Notes: generated by a model not told the origin, from the sequence alone. Positions 1 to 9,655 are shown, numbered from the stretch's first letter. The stretch: DNA of 64,000 bases from Myxococcales bacterium (GCA_016793465.1 JAEUJW010000048.1:1-64000); one strand, 5' to 3'. Made by a program: numbers and translations.

Positions 1-140
1 GGGTCGACGCGCCCTGTCTGAGGGCGGACCGCTTGCCGGATCCCTGGCCCCGCGACGATGTGCGGGCGCCCAGCCGGACCCACCTCGGTCCGTGCGACGG
101 CGTCCGCGCCTTGGTCGGTCAAAATCCCTGTGTCGAGGTA

Positions 141-539
141 CTAGTCGCGGAACATGCCGTCGATGTCCGCGTCGGAGATCGCGGAGTCCAACGCCCCGCG
201 ACGCACCCCGCGCTGTTGCAGCCAGCGGATGACCGCCGTCGGGTCGGACAGGAGCGCCGCGCCGGTCCAGAGCGACGAGCGCAGGCCTCGGTGATGGATC
301 TCGAGGAGCGCCGTACGTTCGCCTGCCTGGTCGAACAGCTCGAGCGAGGGCCCCTGGCCGCACGTGCACGACCACTCCTCGTCCTCGACGAGGCGCAGGG
401 CCGCGGCCAGGCCGGCGCGTTCGTCGGCGTCCGCGGTCGACCGCTCGGGCTGGCCGGTGAATCCTGGCTGGCCGTCGACAGCGAGCAGCCGCACGCGTAC
501 GACCCTCGCCAACGCCGCCTCGAGCAACGCCTGTCTCAT
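141..539 (-). CDS. Hypothetical protein of about 132 aa
   Basis: I do not recognise a named family. The start was set at the internal ATG (protein begins MRQALLEAAL) because the 38 residues upstream are Arg/Pro-rich and look like translated non-coding DNA. The protein is soluble with no signal peptide. It holds a WSCTCG segment near the middle, then a hydrophobic/acidic stretch and a final ISDADIDGMF segment. The layout (short acidic domain, then an LL..PTAVIRWL helix) resembles small uncharacterised proteins seen in actinobacteria and myxobacteria, but this is only an impression. It is divergent from the protease-like operon starting at 718, with a palindromic site between them. Confidence 0.55.
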   Translation of the reverse strand: MRQALLEAALARVVRVRLLAVDGQPGFTGQPERSTADADERAGLAAALRLVEDEEWSCTCGQGPSLELFDQAGERTALLEIHHRGLRSSLWTGAALLSDPTAVIRWLQQRGVRRGALDSAISDADIDGMFRD

Positions 540-653
540 CGATCGACCGTACCACCGTCGGCGCTCCGGGGGGCGCCGGGCGCACGCGTTCGGCAAGGTC
601 GCCGCCGCGCCGGGCCCTACGCACGCGCGTTCGCGGTCGTCAGAGTTCCGCAA

Positions 654-667
654 GGTATACGCATACC
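654..667. promoter_or_regulatory. Perfect inverted repeat GGTAT-ACGC-ATACC in a divergent intergenic region
   Basis: Two 5-bp arms separated by 4 bp lie 51 nt upstream of the ATG at 718 and about 115 nt upstream of the divergent start at 539. It is one of the few AT-containing spots in this stretch, so it could be an operator or part of a promoter. No binding protein can be assigned from sequence. Confidence 0.3.
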
Positions 668-717
668 GCGGCTGCTAATGTGACGACTCGGCGCTGCCCC
701 GCCGGTCGGAGCGAATC

Positions 718-1380
718 ATGGCAATCACTCTCCCGGCCGTCTGGTGCCCGGCAAGGATCGACGAGTTCGTCGAATTGGCCGCGGACATGATCTTCTGCTT
801 CGGCAACAAGATGTACGCCGCGCCGCTGTGGGACGGGGGGCGGCGGCTCGGCGAGGTCGAGGCCGCCACCCGCCTGTATCTGCTGTGCCACGCGCACAGC
901 GACCTGTCGAAGTTCTCCATGGACAAGCTGGCGTGGACCGGCGAGGAGATGGCCGCGCTCCTGCAAGACGAGCGCCTCCGGACCACGCACCGCCACCTCG
1001 AGCTCCTGGTCTGCCACGCCGGCTCCTCGTTCGGCACCCGGGCCGCGATCGCCCGCGCCCGCCAGATCCAGGCCGAATACGTCCAGGCCTTCCGGCGCGG
1101 CGACGAGGCCGGCGTGGCGGCGGCGACCCGCAAGCACGCGGCCATGCGCCGCCCCGGGCCCGAGCCCTACACCCGGCCCGGGCAGATGATCCCGCTGGCG
1201 GGCGAGCTGTACCTCGCGCTGAAACGACGCGGATACGACTCGCTCCTCATCACGTCCTATATGCGCCCGGTCAGCAAGGCGTTCACGGGCGGGCAGATCG
1301 AGATCGACGTCCCGCCCAAGATCGCCGCCAGCAAGGTGCCGCAATACACGTCGTCCTGGCGGACCGCCGCGCCGCGCTGA
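718..1380 (+). CDS. Putative caspase-like (clan CD) cysteine peptidase-like protein, copy 1
   Basis: 220 aa, no signal peptide. A hydrophobic strand leads into His58-Ala-His60 (LYLLCHAH), followed 41 residues after His58 by a second hydrophobic strand ending in Cys99 (LELLVCHAG). A beta strand-His then beta strand-Cys pair with about 40 residues between is the signature of clan CD peptidases (caspase, CHAT, C80 toxin protease); the catalytic role here is inference. The C-terminal half holds an alanine/arginine-rich helix and a conserved PEPYTR..QM.PLA segment. It is paralogous to the next gene: both share an N-terminal AV(W/Y)CP.R motif, the H.H/C spacing and the ITSY motif. The start has a GGAG-type site just upstream. 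Nothing outside the motif spacing supports the family. Confidence 0.6.
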   Translation: MAITLPAVWCPARIDEFVELAADMIFCFGNKMYAAPLWDGGRRLGEVEAATRLYLLCHAHSDLSKFSMDKLAWTGEEMAALLQDERLRTTHRHLELLVCHAGSSFGTRAAIARARQIQAEYVQAFRRGDEAGVAAATRKHAAMRRPGPEPYTRPGQMIPLAGELYLALKRRGYDSLLITSYMRPVSKAFTGGQIEIDVPPKIAASKVPQYTSSWRTAAPR

Positions 1381-1445
1381 CCACATACCGATCCCCGCGA
1401 CGTCCCGCCCGCCGTGGGCGGCGTCGAATCACGCCGGAGGTGAAC

Positions 1446-2138
1446 ATGCCGATCACGACGAAGGCGGTCTATTGCCCGGGCCGCGTCCCCGAGTCCGAGA
1501 GCCTCGCCGACAACATGCTCGATGCCTTCAAGGACCGCATCCACCGCCGGGTCCTGTGGGGCGGCGAGCGCGGGCCCAACGGCGGACGGTACCTCCCCGC
1601 GCTCACGCGGACCGCCGTGCTCTACCTGCTGGTCCACGCCCACGGGATGCTCTCGGCGTTCAGCTTCGGCCGCCTGACCTGGACCGCCGACCAGCTGGCC
1701 GCGCTCATGCACGACGACGGCCTCCCGCTCGATCACCAGTTCATCACCCTCCTCACCTGCCGCGCCGGCCTGTCGTTCGCCAGCAAGGCGAGGGTGGCAA
1801 AGGCCCGCCAGCTGCAGGCCGAGAAGACCCGCGCCGAGCAGCGCGGGGACCTGCGCGCCGTCGCCGACATCACGGCCCGCTACGGCGCGCTCGTCGCCAC
1901 CCGCCCGCCGCCGGAGCCGTACACGCGCACGGACCAGATGCTCCCGCTGGCCGCCGACCTCGCGCGCGCCCTCGGCGCGCTGGGCCACCGCTCGCTCGTC
2001 ATCACGTCCTACAAGCTCCCGGTCGCCGCGTTCTTCTCGTCGCAGGCCGGCCGCGAGATCGGCCTCGAGGACGAGCGACGAAACGCCGTCTCGGCCGATA
2101 ACTCGCCGCAATACCGCGTCGTATGGAGGTCGTCGTGA
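1446..2138 (+). CDS. Putative caspase-like (clan CD) cysteine peptidase-like protein, copy 2
   Basis: 230 aa, paralogue of the preceding gene. The candidate dyad is His64/His66 (LLVHAHG) and Cys105 (TLLTCRAG), with exactly the same 41-residue spacing as in copy 1. Here the second His is followed by Gly, giving the HG pair usual in clan CD enzymes, whereas copy 1 has HS. The ATG at 1446 was chosen over upstream frame-open sequence because GGAGG sits 5 nt before it and the upstream frame is Arg/Pro-rich. The stop codon overlaps the GTG start of the next gene (GTGA), so translation of the two is probably coupled. Substrate and activation signal are unknown. Confidence 0.6.
   Translation: MPITTKAVYCPGRVPESESLADNMLDAFKDRIHRRVLWGGERGPNGGRYLPALTRTAVLYLLVHAHGMLSAFSFGRLTWTADQLAALMHDDGLPLDHQFITLLTCRAGLSFASKARVAKARQLQAEKTRAEQRGDLRAVADITARYGALVATRPPPEPYTRTDQMLPLAADLARALGALGHRSLVITSYKLPVAAFFSSQAGREIGLEDERRNAVSADNSPQYRVVWRSS
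2125..2129 (+). promoter_or_regulatory. GGAGG ribosome binding site that favours the GTG start at 2135
   Basis: GGAGG lies 5 nt before GTG 2135. The alternative ATG at 2123 would place this Shine-Dalgarno site inside its own first codons and has none upstream. The GTG also makes a GTGA overlap with the upstream stop codon. Confidence 0.55.
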
Positions 2139-5100
2139 ACACTACGCAGCTGCGAGCCGCCTTCACCGCGCGAGGCGGCGTGCTGACCCTCCCGCGCAGC
2201 GCCCTCACCGGCGGGGTCGGCGAATTCTGGGACATCCACTACCCGTCGTCGCCGCTCGAGCTGCGCGACGCGGCGCCGGGGCCCGACGACGGCGTCGACG
2301 GCGTCGTCGTCGTCCGCGGCCGCGCCGCGCTGCTCGGCGCCGCCGACCTGCCGGTGCTCGCCCGCTTCTGGCTGGCCGACCACGGCGGCGTCGAGATGGA
2401 GCTCCGCTACCAATTGCGCGGCCTGAGCCCGACGCCGAGCGCCTGGACCTTCCGGCGCTCGTTCCCCGACCTGCCGAGCGTGTGGAACCACGCCTCGCCG
2501 GTGTCCGGGGAGGTCGACGCCGCCGCGGTCCTGGCCGCCCAGGTGCCCTACGTCGAGTCGCTCTACCTGTTCGACACCCACTTCGTGCTCGCCTCGAGCG
2601 CCGGCGACGGGCTCGCGGCGGGCCTCAACCTGGTCTCGCAGATGCAGCCGCAGGGCGCGCTCGGGGTGCTCGAGGCCAGCTTCGGCGCGACCGCCCCGCT
2701 CGCGCTGCGCGGCCCCCTGCGGATCCCCGCGCCCACCGGCTCGCCCGCGCCGCTGGTCCCCTTCGAGCGGCCGTGGGACCGCGAGCACGCCCCGGGCATC
2801 TCCCTGCGCGCCGCGCTCGGCGTCGGCTTCACCCTCGGCGAGCTCGAGTTCCGCGACAGCGCCCTGCAGATCTACACCCCGCACGCGCGCGCGTGGCTGG
2901 CGAGCAACCCCACCTTCGAGCCGCGCGTCGCCTGCACCGGCACGATCGCGGTCGCCAGCGCCGGGATCACGCTCGCCGCGGTCGCCGAGTTCGAGTGGAA
3001 CTACCCGCAGGTCAACCTGCGCGCCCGCTGCGACGGCGTCACGCTCGACGGCCTGGCCCGGCTCACCGGCCTCGCCGGCGGCGACCTCGCGTCCGGGCTG
3101 CCCGACGAGATCTCGCGGCTGATGGCCCCGCTGGGCCAGCTCGCGCTGACCGAGCTCGGGTGCATCGTCCGCGCCGGCGCCTCCGGCCTCGCCCTCGATC
3201 AGGTGCTGGTGACCGTCGGCCTGCCCGGCGTCGCCTGGACCGTGTGGGGCGACCTCGAGGTCCGCGACCTCGCCGTGCGCTTCATCGTCGGCACGCCGAC
3301 CGTCGCCGCCAGCGTGGCGATCGACGTCATGGGCACCCTCGACCTCGACGGCGTGGCGCTGCGCGTGGTCGCCAGCAGCGGCGACGGCTACTGCCTGTAC
3401 GCGTACCTCGAGGACGGCGTGACGATCCCGCTCGACCGCCTGGTCGAGCGCTTCGCGCCCGGCGGCTTCCGGCCCGCGTCGCTGACCGTCGACTCGCTGC
3501 TCCTCACCGTCGGCGCCGGCCGCCTCGAGATGTCGATGCGGCTCGCCGGCGACGAACCGTGGGCGCTCGAGGTCGGCAAGCTCCGGCTCGGCCTCGAGGA
3601 CCTCGCCCTCGACCTCGCGGTCGCCCGCGGCTCGCCGACCACCGGCGCCTTCGCCGGCGTCGCGCGGATCGGCGACGACCACGAGCTCGGCATGCGCTGC
3701 ACCCTCGCCGGCGACCTCGACCTGCGCGGCGTGTTCCGCGGGCTGAAGCTCAGCGCGCTGGTCGACATGCTGTGCGACGAGCTCGGCGCCTCGCCGCCGG
3801 GCTTCGACCTCGACATCGACAGCCTCACCGTCGTCGTCTCCCGCCACGGCCCGACCTGCGTGTTCTCGTCGGCCGCGGCGATCGAGGGGCTCGGCACCCT
3901 CGCGTTCGTCGCCCGCAGGTCCGCCGGCGCCTCCGGCTACGCGCTCGGCCTCGCGGTCGAGGCCGAGACCCTCGCCGCCCTGCCGGGCCTCGGCCCGCTC
4001 GCCGCGCTCGAGCAGTTCGTCACCCTGCAGCGCCTGCTCGTCGTCGCCTCCTCGTTCGACGACGCGGCCTTCACCTTCCCGGAGATGGCCAGCTTCAACC
4101 AGCCGGCGCTGGCCAGCCGCGAGGTCAAGCTGCCGGGGACCGGCGGGGTGCTGGCCGGCTTCAACATCACCGCCGCGTGGGCGATCGACGGCGGCGGCCG
4201 CGAGCAGAAGCTGCTCGCCGGTCTGCTCGGCCTGAGCGGCACGCTGGACGTCACGATCCAGGTCGGCACGCGGCCGGGCAACGCGCGGATGTACCTCGGC
4301 GGCCGCGGCGAGATCCACCGCTGGCCCTTCGAGTACAAGCTCGGCGTGGTGCTCGCCGACGGCAAGCCCGGGTTCTTCCTCACCGGCCGCATGACCGTCA
4401 CGATCCACAAGCAGCCGCAGGTGTTCGACGTGACCACCGTGCTCGCGCCCGGCGGCGCGTTCCTCTCGGCCAACATGACCGGGGCCGCGACGATCCGCTG
4501 CGGCCCGATCGAGCTCGGCCAGCTCGGGCTGGTGGTCGGCGTCAACTGGGGCGGCATCCCGAGCCTCGGCGTCACGGCGGTGATCGTGGCCCGCAACTTC
4601 CACTCGTCGGTGGCCGTGTTCTTCGACTCGACCGACCCGAGCAAGAGCCTGATCGCCGGCTCGATCAGCGACACCACCCTGCGCGACGTGGCCGCCGTGC
4701 TCACCGGCGGCGCGACGCGCGGCCCGCTCGACGACGTGCTCGCGCGCATCGGCGTCCGCGGCACCTCGCGGTTCGAGATCCCCGGCGACCTCGCGGCCCA
4801 GCTCGACGACCGCGAGTTCGCCCCGATCGCGGCGGCCTTCGCCACGGCCGCCAAGATCACGATCCCCGGCGACGCCTCGCAGCTGATGGTGGTGCCGCTG
4901 AGGAAGGGCCGCTCGTGGCACCTCACCGACCGGGTGACGATGCGCCACTACGGCCTGGAGCGCGAGGGCGAGGCGATCGCCGTGACGATCGCCCCGCAGG
5001 TCTACTTCGCCCCGCAGGCGACCGCGCTCGGGACGGTCCGCTTCCCCCAGGGGTACTACGTCAACGCCGCGATCGACGTGCTCGGGTTCGAGGCGCGCGC

Positions 5101-5902
5101 GACCATCGAGGTCTCGATCTATCGGGGCGTCGCCATTGAGGCGACCATGGACCCCATCACCGTCGGCGACGGCCGCCTGTACCGCATCGCCTCCGCCGAC
5201 GGCGCGACCGGGCCGGCGCTCTCGATCGCCAGCTTCCACCAGCCCAACCACCCGAACGAGGCGTTCCGACCGCCGCACGCCTTCATCGACGGCGGCATCA
5301 CCGTGCTCGGCGTCACCTCGGCCGTGCGCGCCAGCCTGACGGTCCGCGGCGTCGAGCTCAGCCTGCGCGGCCCGCTCGCGCCGCTGACCACCTTCGACCT
5401 CGACGCGCGCCTCGGCGCGGGCGGCTTCGCGGCCGCCGGCTCGCTGGTGGTCAGCGTCGGCTCCATCGACCTCGGCGCGCTCGGCCGGGTGAAGCTCGAC
5501 ACCCGCGTCGAGTGCGGGGTGGAGATCGACATCGACGCCGCCGGCGCGACCGTCGCGATCGACGCCGACTTCGTGTTCATGGGCGAGTCGCTCGAGATCC
5601 CCGAGTTCAAGCTGACCGTCACCAGGGACGCCCTGGCGAAGATCTCGCGGACGATCAGCGATCGGGTCGAGGCCAGGCTCCGCGGCGAGTTCAAGAGCGC
5701 CGACCGCTGGGCGCGGGCGCTGGCCTCCGGCGCCCTCGACGAGGTCGAAGACGCCGAGAAGGTCCTGCGAGACCGCTTCGGCAAGTCGCAAGCCGCCGCC
5801 AGGGACACCCTGAAGGCCGCGAACGACGCGGCCCGATCGGCCGAGAAGACCGTCAAGAAGACGGCCAGGAAGCTCAAGCGGGCGCTGAAGAAGGTTTTCT
5901 GA
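2135..5902 (+). CDS. Giant beta-rich repeat protein of unknown function
   Basis: About 1255 aa from GTG 2135. There is no signal peptide or clear membrane helix. Most of the protein is a succession of alternating hydrophobic/polar beta strands with recurring units of the form L.l..L...L....P..l.l.idsl.v.....g..., resembling large DUF6603/AsmA-like beta assemblies; that resemblance is tentative. Roughly the last 110 residues change to amphipathic alpha helix, and the final 30 are strongly Lys-rich (KTVKKTARKLKRALKKVF), suggesting a nucleic-acid or acidic-membrane-binding tail. It is translationally coupled to the second protease-like gene, so it could be the substrate, partner or delivery platform of the two. 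The complete antisense ORF across it is a GC-bias artefact. Confidence 0.7.
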   Translation: MNTTQLRAAFTARGGVLTLPRSALTGGVGEFWDIHYPSSPLELRDAAPGPDDGVDGVVVVRGRAALLGAADLPVLARFWLADHGGVEMELRYQLRGLSPTPSAWTFRRSFPDLPSVWNHASPVSGEVDAAAVLAAQVPYVESLYLFDTHFVLASSAGDGLAAGLNLVSQMQPQGALGVLEASFGATAPLALRGPLRIPAPTGSPAPLVPFERPWDREHAPGISLRAALGVGFTLGELEFRDSALQIYTPHARAWLASNPTFEPRVACTGTIAVASAGITLAAVAEFEWNYPQVNLRARCDGVTLDGLARLTGLAGGDLASGLPDEISRLMAPLGQLALTELGCIVRAGASGLALDQVLVTVGLPGVAWTVWGDLEVRDLAVRFIVGTPTVAASVAIDVMGTLDLDGVALRVVASSGDGYCLYAYLEDGVTIPLDRLVERFAPGGFRPASLTVDSLLLTVGAGRLEMSMRLAGDEPWALEVGKLRLGLEDLALDLAVARGSPTTGAFAGVARIGDDHELGMRCTLAGDLDLRGVFRGLKLSALVDMLCDELGASPPGFDLDIDSLTVVVSRHGPTCVFSSAAAIEGLGTLAFVARRSAGASGYALGLAVEAETLAALPGLGPLAALEQFVTLQRLLVVASSFDDAAFTFPEMASFNQPALASREVKLPGTGGVLAGFNITAAWAIDGGGREQKLLAGLLGLSGTLDVTIQVGTRPGNARMYLGGRGEIHRWPFEYKLGVVLADGKPGFFLTGRMTVTIHKQPQVFDVTTVLAPGGAFLSANMTGAATIRCGPIELGQLGLVVGVNWGGIPSLGVTAVIVARNFHSSVAVFFDSTDPSKSLIAGSISDTTLRDVAAVLTGGATRGPLDDVLARIGVRGTSRFEIPGDLAAQLDDREFAPIAAAFATAAKITIPGDASQLMVVPLRKGRSWHLTDRVTMRHYGLEREGEAIAVTIAPQVYFAPQATALGTVRFPQGYYVNAAIDVLGFEARATIEVSIYRGVAIEATMDPITVGDGRLYRIASADGATGPALSIASFHQPNHPNEAFRPPHAFIDGGITVLGVTSAVRASLTVRGVELSLRGPLAPLTTFDLDARLGAGGFAAAGSLVVSVGSIDLGALGRVKLDTRVECGVEIDIDAAGATVAIDADFVFMGESLEIPEFKLTVTRDALAKISRTISDRVEARLRGEFKSADRWARALASGALDEVEDAEKVLRDRFGKSQAAARDTLKAANDAARSAEKTVKKTARKLKRALKKVF

Positions 5903-6075
5903 CGCGCGGCGCCTCCCGCCTCCTCACGCGGCGCGCGCGCTCGCACGCGGCGCGTCCGGTGCGGGATCGTTCGCGGGCCCGTACGACGCCGTACAGCGGT
6001 GTTTCGCGGGTGTCGGCAATTTGTAGACGGGCGGTGGTTACTGATCAGGACGGCGTCCGCGCCGCGGAGGAAATC

Positions 6076-6954
6076 ATGCATTCACACCACCCGATCTCCC
6101 ACCATTCATTGTTCCGTCTGTGTGCGCTCGCGCTGACCCTGCAAACCGGTTGCGACGACCCCGTCGAGGCCGGCGACGACCCCGGCGACGGCGCGGCCGC
6201 CGACGCCGCCGCGGAGGACGAGGCGGCGGAGCCCGCGTTTCGCGCGGGCAACCCGTGCCGGATCCTCGCGCTCGGCGACTCGATCACCCACGGCATCAAC
6301 AGCAACGCGCTCCAGGCCGCGGACCCCTTCAACACCTACGGCGGCGGGTATCGGGCGCACCTCGTCGCCAGTTATTTCTTCAACCCCTCGACCGCCGTCG
6401 GCCCGATCCTGATGGTCGGTCGGGTCAACTGGAACGCCAACCCGGCGCTGCTCGCGATGCATCAGGAGTATCACTCGGGGTACTCGGGCGTCACCGCCGG
6501 CGGGCTCGCCAACCAGGTGTCGTACAGCGATCCCCTCGACCCCAACAATCCACTCTACAACATCGCGGACTTCGATCCGGACATCATCCTGCTGCACATC
6601 GGCACCAACAACATGTTCCAGTCGCCGTATCCGCAGTCCTCGTTCGCGCTGGTCGAGCTAAACAGCCTGCTCTCGGCGCTGGACGCCAAGGCCCCCGACG
6701 CGACGATCCTGCTCGCCAAGATCCTCCCTCTGGTCGGCGCCTCCGCCCCGCTCAACCCCCAGGTCGACCTCTACAACGCCAGCCTCGACTCCATCGCCCT
6801 GACCCGCCGGAACCTCGGCCAGGACGTGTGGACCGTCGATCAGAACAGCTATTTCCCGACCTATACCCTCGAGGACGGCATCCACCCCAACTGGTACGGC
6901 TATGAACACATGGCCGCGCGCTGGCGCCTCGCCATGGAAGGGGTCGGCTGCTGA
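6076..6954 (+). CDS. SGNH/GDSL-family hydrolase lipoprotein
   Basis: 292 aa. The N-terminus has a short hydrophobic segment and a lipobox-like LQTGC (Cys26), followed by an Asp/Ala-rich linker. The SGNH blocks are present: block I GDSIT with nucleophile Ser69, block III GTNN, and block V DGIHPN with Asp267/His270. Such enzymes hydrolyse ester bonds (acyl, acetyl or rhamnogalacturonan esters); the substrate cannot be told. The ATG was chosen because GGAGG lies 5 nt upstream. It appears to be a single-gene unit, about 170 bp after the giant beta protein. Confidence 0.88.
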   Translation: MHSHHPISHHSLFRLCALALTLQTGCDDPVEAGDDPGDGAAADAAAEDEAAEPAFRAGNPCRILALGDSITHGINSNALQAADPFNTYGGGYRAHLVASYFFNPSTAVGPILMVGRVNWNANPALLAMHQEYHSGYSGVTAGGLANQVSYSDPLDPNNPLYNIADFDPDIILLHIGTNNMFQSPYPQSSFALVELNSLLSALDAKAPDATILLAKILPLVGASAPLNPQVDLYNASLDSIALTRRNLGQDVWTVDQNSYFPTYTLEDGIHPNWYGYEHMAARWRLAMEGVGC

Positions 6955-7071
6955 CGGTCGCCTCGCCGCGCCCGGACGGCGTCGCCGCGCAGGGCGTCGC
7001 CGTCGCCGTCTGCCGCAGGTGCGGCGGTCGCATGCAGGTCCTCGCGCGGGGCCCGCTCTTTCGTTCATCGA

Positions 7072-7818
7072 TCACCTCGTGAGGATCGTGAGCTCGAAGC
7101 GTCGGTTCCGGGCCCGCCCCGCCGCTGTCTTGTTGGTGTCGACCGGCTCGTCGACGCCCGCGGTCCGCGTCTCGATGCGCCCGGCGTCGACCCCGTGCTC
7201 GACCAGGTAGCGACGGATCGCCGCCGTCCGCCGGCCGAGGATCCCCGAGCGCAGGTAGAACTCGTTGCTGGTGATGGCGTCGGTGTGCGCGGAGATCTCG
7301 ATGCGCACGTCGGGGTACTTCGCCAGCACGGCCGCCGCCCGGTCGAGCAGCGCGTACGAGGCCCGCTTGATACGGTCCTTGTCGGGGGCGAACGCGATGC
7401 CGCGGACGATGCCGGTGACCGCCACCAGATCCTCCGGCAATTCGTCCGGACACCCGTCGCTGTCCGCGAAGCCGTTGCGGCTCTCCTTCGCCCCCGGGCA
7501 CCCGTCGTCCGGGTCGAGCAGCCCGTCTCCGTCGCCGTCGGGGATCGGGCAGCCGTCGGCCTGTGACCCCACCTCGGCCTTGCACGCGTCCTTGCTGTCG
7601 AGCACGCCGTCGCCGTCGCTGTCGGGGTCCGGACAGCCATCCGCGAGCGGCCCCGCCGCGCCGGGGCAGCGGTCGTCCGTGTCGACCACCCCGTCGCCGT
7701 CGAAGTCCCGCGCGACCTTCACCGGCGCCCCGCGGGTGGCGAGCAGCGCCGGCGCCGTCGACTCGCCGCGGTCGCACGCGGCCACCACCAGCCAGACTCC
7801 GAGGACCCGCGACCGCAC
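7072..7818 (-). CDS. OmpA-family lipoprotein with thrombospondin type-3 (calcium) repeats
   Basis: 248 aa, GTG start. A signal peptide ends in the lipobox VVAAC (Cys15). Residues about 38-125 carry Asp-rich TSP3 repeats (DFDGDGVVDTDDRCP, DSDGDGVLDS, DGDGDGLLDPDDGCP), which bind calcium and act as a rigid stalk. Residues about 130-248 form an OmpA_C peptidoglycan-binding domain with the core HTDAITSN and RR..A.RRYL..HGV helix, ending in NRRFEL. It should tether the outer membrane to peptidoglycan. It is convergent with the SGNH gene and has no operon partner. Confidence 0.9.
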   Translation of the reverse strand: MRSRVLGVWLVVAACDRGESTAPALLATRGAPVKVARDFDGDGVVDTDDRCPGAAGPLADGCPDPDSDGDGVLDSKDACKAEVGSQADGCPIPDGDGDGLLDPDDGCPGAKESRNGFADSDGCPDELPEDLVAVTGIVRGIAFAPDKDRIKRASYALLDRAAAVLAKYPDVRIEISAHTDAITSNEFYLRSGILGRRTAAIRRYLVEHGVDAGRIETRTAGVDEPVDTNKTAAGRARNRRFELTILTR

Positions 7819-8111
7819 CGACCACGTATACCACCCTCGAGGATGGCGCGCGCTCCTACGAGATCGTCGAAGTCTCCTACGTATGACGGCGCGCCGTGGA
7901 GCGATCGCACGGCCGCTACCTCGAGCAGTGCCCTGCAGTCACGCAAAGCAGCGGAGGAGTGCGGCTGCGCGGGACTCTTCAGCGGTGCGGGCCGCGGGCC
8001 CTGTCCGCCCTGCGGAGGCCGGCGGTTCGCGCGCTGGCCCGGGCGTCATGCACGACATGCGGCGAAGGAGCGCCGCCCATGGTCGCGCTGATTATCGTTC
8101 TCCCGGAGATC

Positions 8112-9533
8112 TTAGCGACATGCCCGCGTGTCACTGCGGAACGCCCTGAGGGCGTCCGCCAGTTCCGTGACCGAGCCATAGCGCGCGGCGGGGTCCTTGG
8201 CCAGACACCTCTCGATGATGCGCTCGAGCACGGGCGATACGCCTCTCCGCCGCTTGCTCAGCGGGACAAACGGCTCGTTGATCACGTTGATGCAGACCTC
8301 GATCGGCGAAGGGCCATCGAACGGCCGATGAAACACGAGCAGCTCATAGAGGACCACTCCGAGCGACCAAATATCGCAGCGGACATCGAGTATGGCGCCC
8401 TTTGTCATCTGCTCGGGGGCCATGTAGTGCGGCGAACCGGGGAGCGTCAGATCCGAAGAACCGTCCGGGAAGTTCGAGTCGATGGAACGCCATAGCTTGG
8501 CGATCCCGAAGTCGAGAATCTTCACGTGAGGAGTCGCGCCAGGACGACGGGTGAGAAATAGGTTCGAGGGCTTTAGGTCGCGGTGCAAGAAACCTGCGGC
8601 GTGGATGAAGGCCACGCCGGCACATGCCTGCAGCAGATAGTCGATCGCTTCGCTGAAGAGGAGCGGCGCACCCGACTCTATCACCGCGTCCAGATCCTCT
8701 CCTTCGAGCCTCTCCATGACGATGAACGGCGCACCGTTGCCGAGGTTGCCGACATCCAGGATCTCCGTCACATGCGGGCTGCGGAGACGAATCAGGGCGC
8801 GGGCCTCGCGGACGAAGCGCGCGGTCACTTCGTGTCCCGAGACCTCGGGTAGGATGAACTTTATCGCCACCGCGGAGTTATTGGCGAGATCGACCGCTCC
8901 GACCACGAGGCCCATGCCGCCGACGCCGAGCACCTCCTCGACACGGTAGCGCCCCGCGATTGTCCCGACCGCGATGGCGGCGGCCTGAACGGGCTCGCTC
9001 GGGCTGTCCTCGGAGTTGGCGGCGCGGTGCCTGGCTTGCGCGCGCTTGCGACGATGCAGCTCGCCGGTCACCTGACGGGCGAGCAACTGAAGGCTCTCGA
9101 TCTGGGCCGGGGAGAGCTCCCGCGGCGTGTGGTCGATGACGCACAGGGTTCCGGCGGCATATCCACCCTCGAGCATCAGCGGGATGCCGGCGTAGAAACG
9201 AATGTTCGGATAGCCGGTCACGAGCGGATTATCCGCGAACCGGAGGTCCGTGAGCGTATCGTTGACGATCAACGGTTGTTGCGGTGTTACGATCGCGTGC
9301 GCGCAGAATGATGCGTCGCGCGAAGTCTCCGGCGCCGGCAGACCCACACGGGCCTTGAACCACTGGCGTTGATCGTCGACGAGGCTGACGAGCGCGATCG
9401 GAGCATTGCAGATCAGGCTCGCAAGGCGCGCGATGTCGTCGAAGGCGGGCTCAGGCTCGGTGTCGAGGATCCCGTAGCTTTGCAACAACGCGAGCCGCTC
9501 TGCTTCGTTTTTAGGCCTGGGTGGCGCGGACAT
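8112..9533 (-). CDS. Ser/Thr protein kinase with N-terminal GAF domain
   Basis: 473 aa from ATG 9533. This start was preferred to ATG 9599 because the family sequence begins at NEAERLALLQSYGILDT, the usual first strand of such GAF domains. Residues about 10-165 are the GAF domain (FCAHAI, AGIPL, G.LCVID). A short linker leads to a Hanks-type kinase: Gly-rich loop GVGGMG, AIKF lysine, HRDLKPSN catalytic loop, DFGIAK, APEQ. There is no transmembrane helix, so it is a cytoplasmic sensor kinase; the GAF ligand is unknown. All catalytic motifs are intact. Confidence 0.93.
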   Translation of the reverse strand: MSAPPRPKNEAERLALLQSYGILDTEPEPAFDDIARLASLICNAPIALVSLVDDQRQWFKARVGLPAPETSRDASFCAHAIVTPQQPLIVNDTLTDLRFADNPLVTGYPNIRFYAGIPLMLEGGYAAGTLCVIDHTPRELSPAQIESLQLLARQVTGELHRRKRAQARHRAANSEDSPSEPVQAAAIAVGTIAGRYRVEEVLGVGGMGLVVGAVDLANNSAVAIKFILPEVSGHEVTARFVREARALIRLRSPHVTEILDVGNLGNGAPFIVMERLEGEDLDAVIESGAPLLFSEAIDYLLQACAGVAFIHAAGFLHRDLKPSNLFLTRRPGATPHVKILDFGIAKLWRSIDSNFPDGSSDLTLPGSPHYMAPEQMTKGAILDVRCDIWSLGVVLYELLVFHRPFDGPSPIEVCINVINEPFVPLSKRRRGVSPVLERIIERCLAKDPAARYGSVTELADALRAFRSDTRACR

Positions 9534-9655
9534 CCCCGTAGGATGTGGCAAGTCGGGACTTCGGGCGAGTGGCTTCGGCGAGTGCTCGTCCCCGCACATC
9601 TCGTTCGGTGGGCTCCTGACGTGGTGTGCGCCCGTCCGGGCAGGGTCTCAAGCGT

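Noticed and set aside
2009..5791. A 1260-aa reading frame antisense to the beta-rich protein
   Set aside because: It is made of Arg/Asp/Glu/Gly repeats typical of the antisense frame of GC-rich genes and has no motifs.
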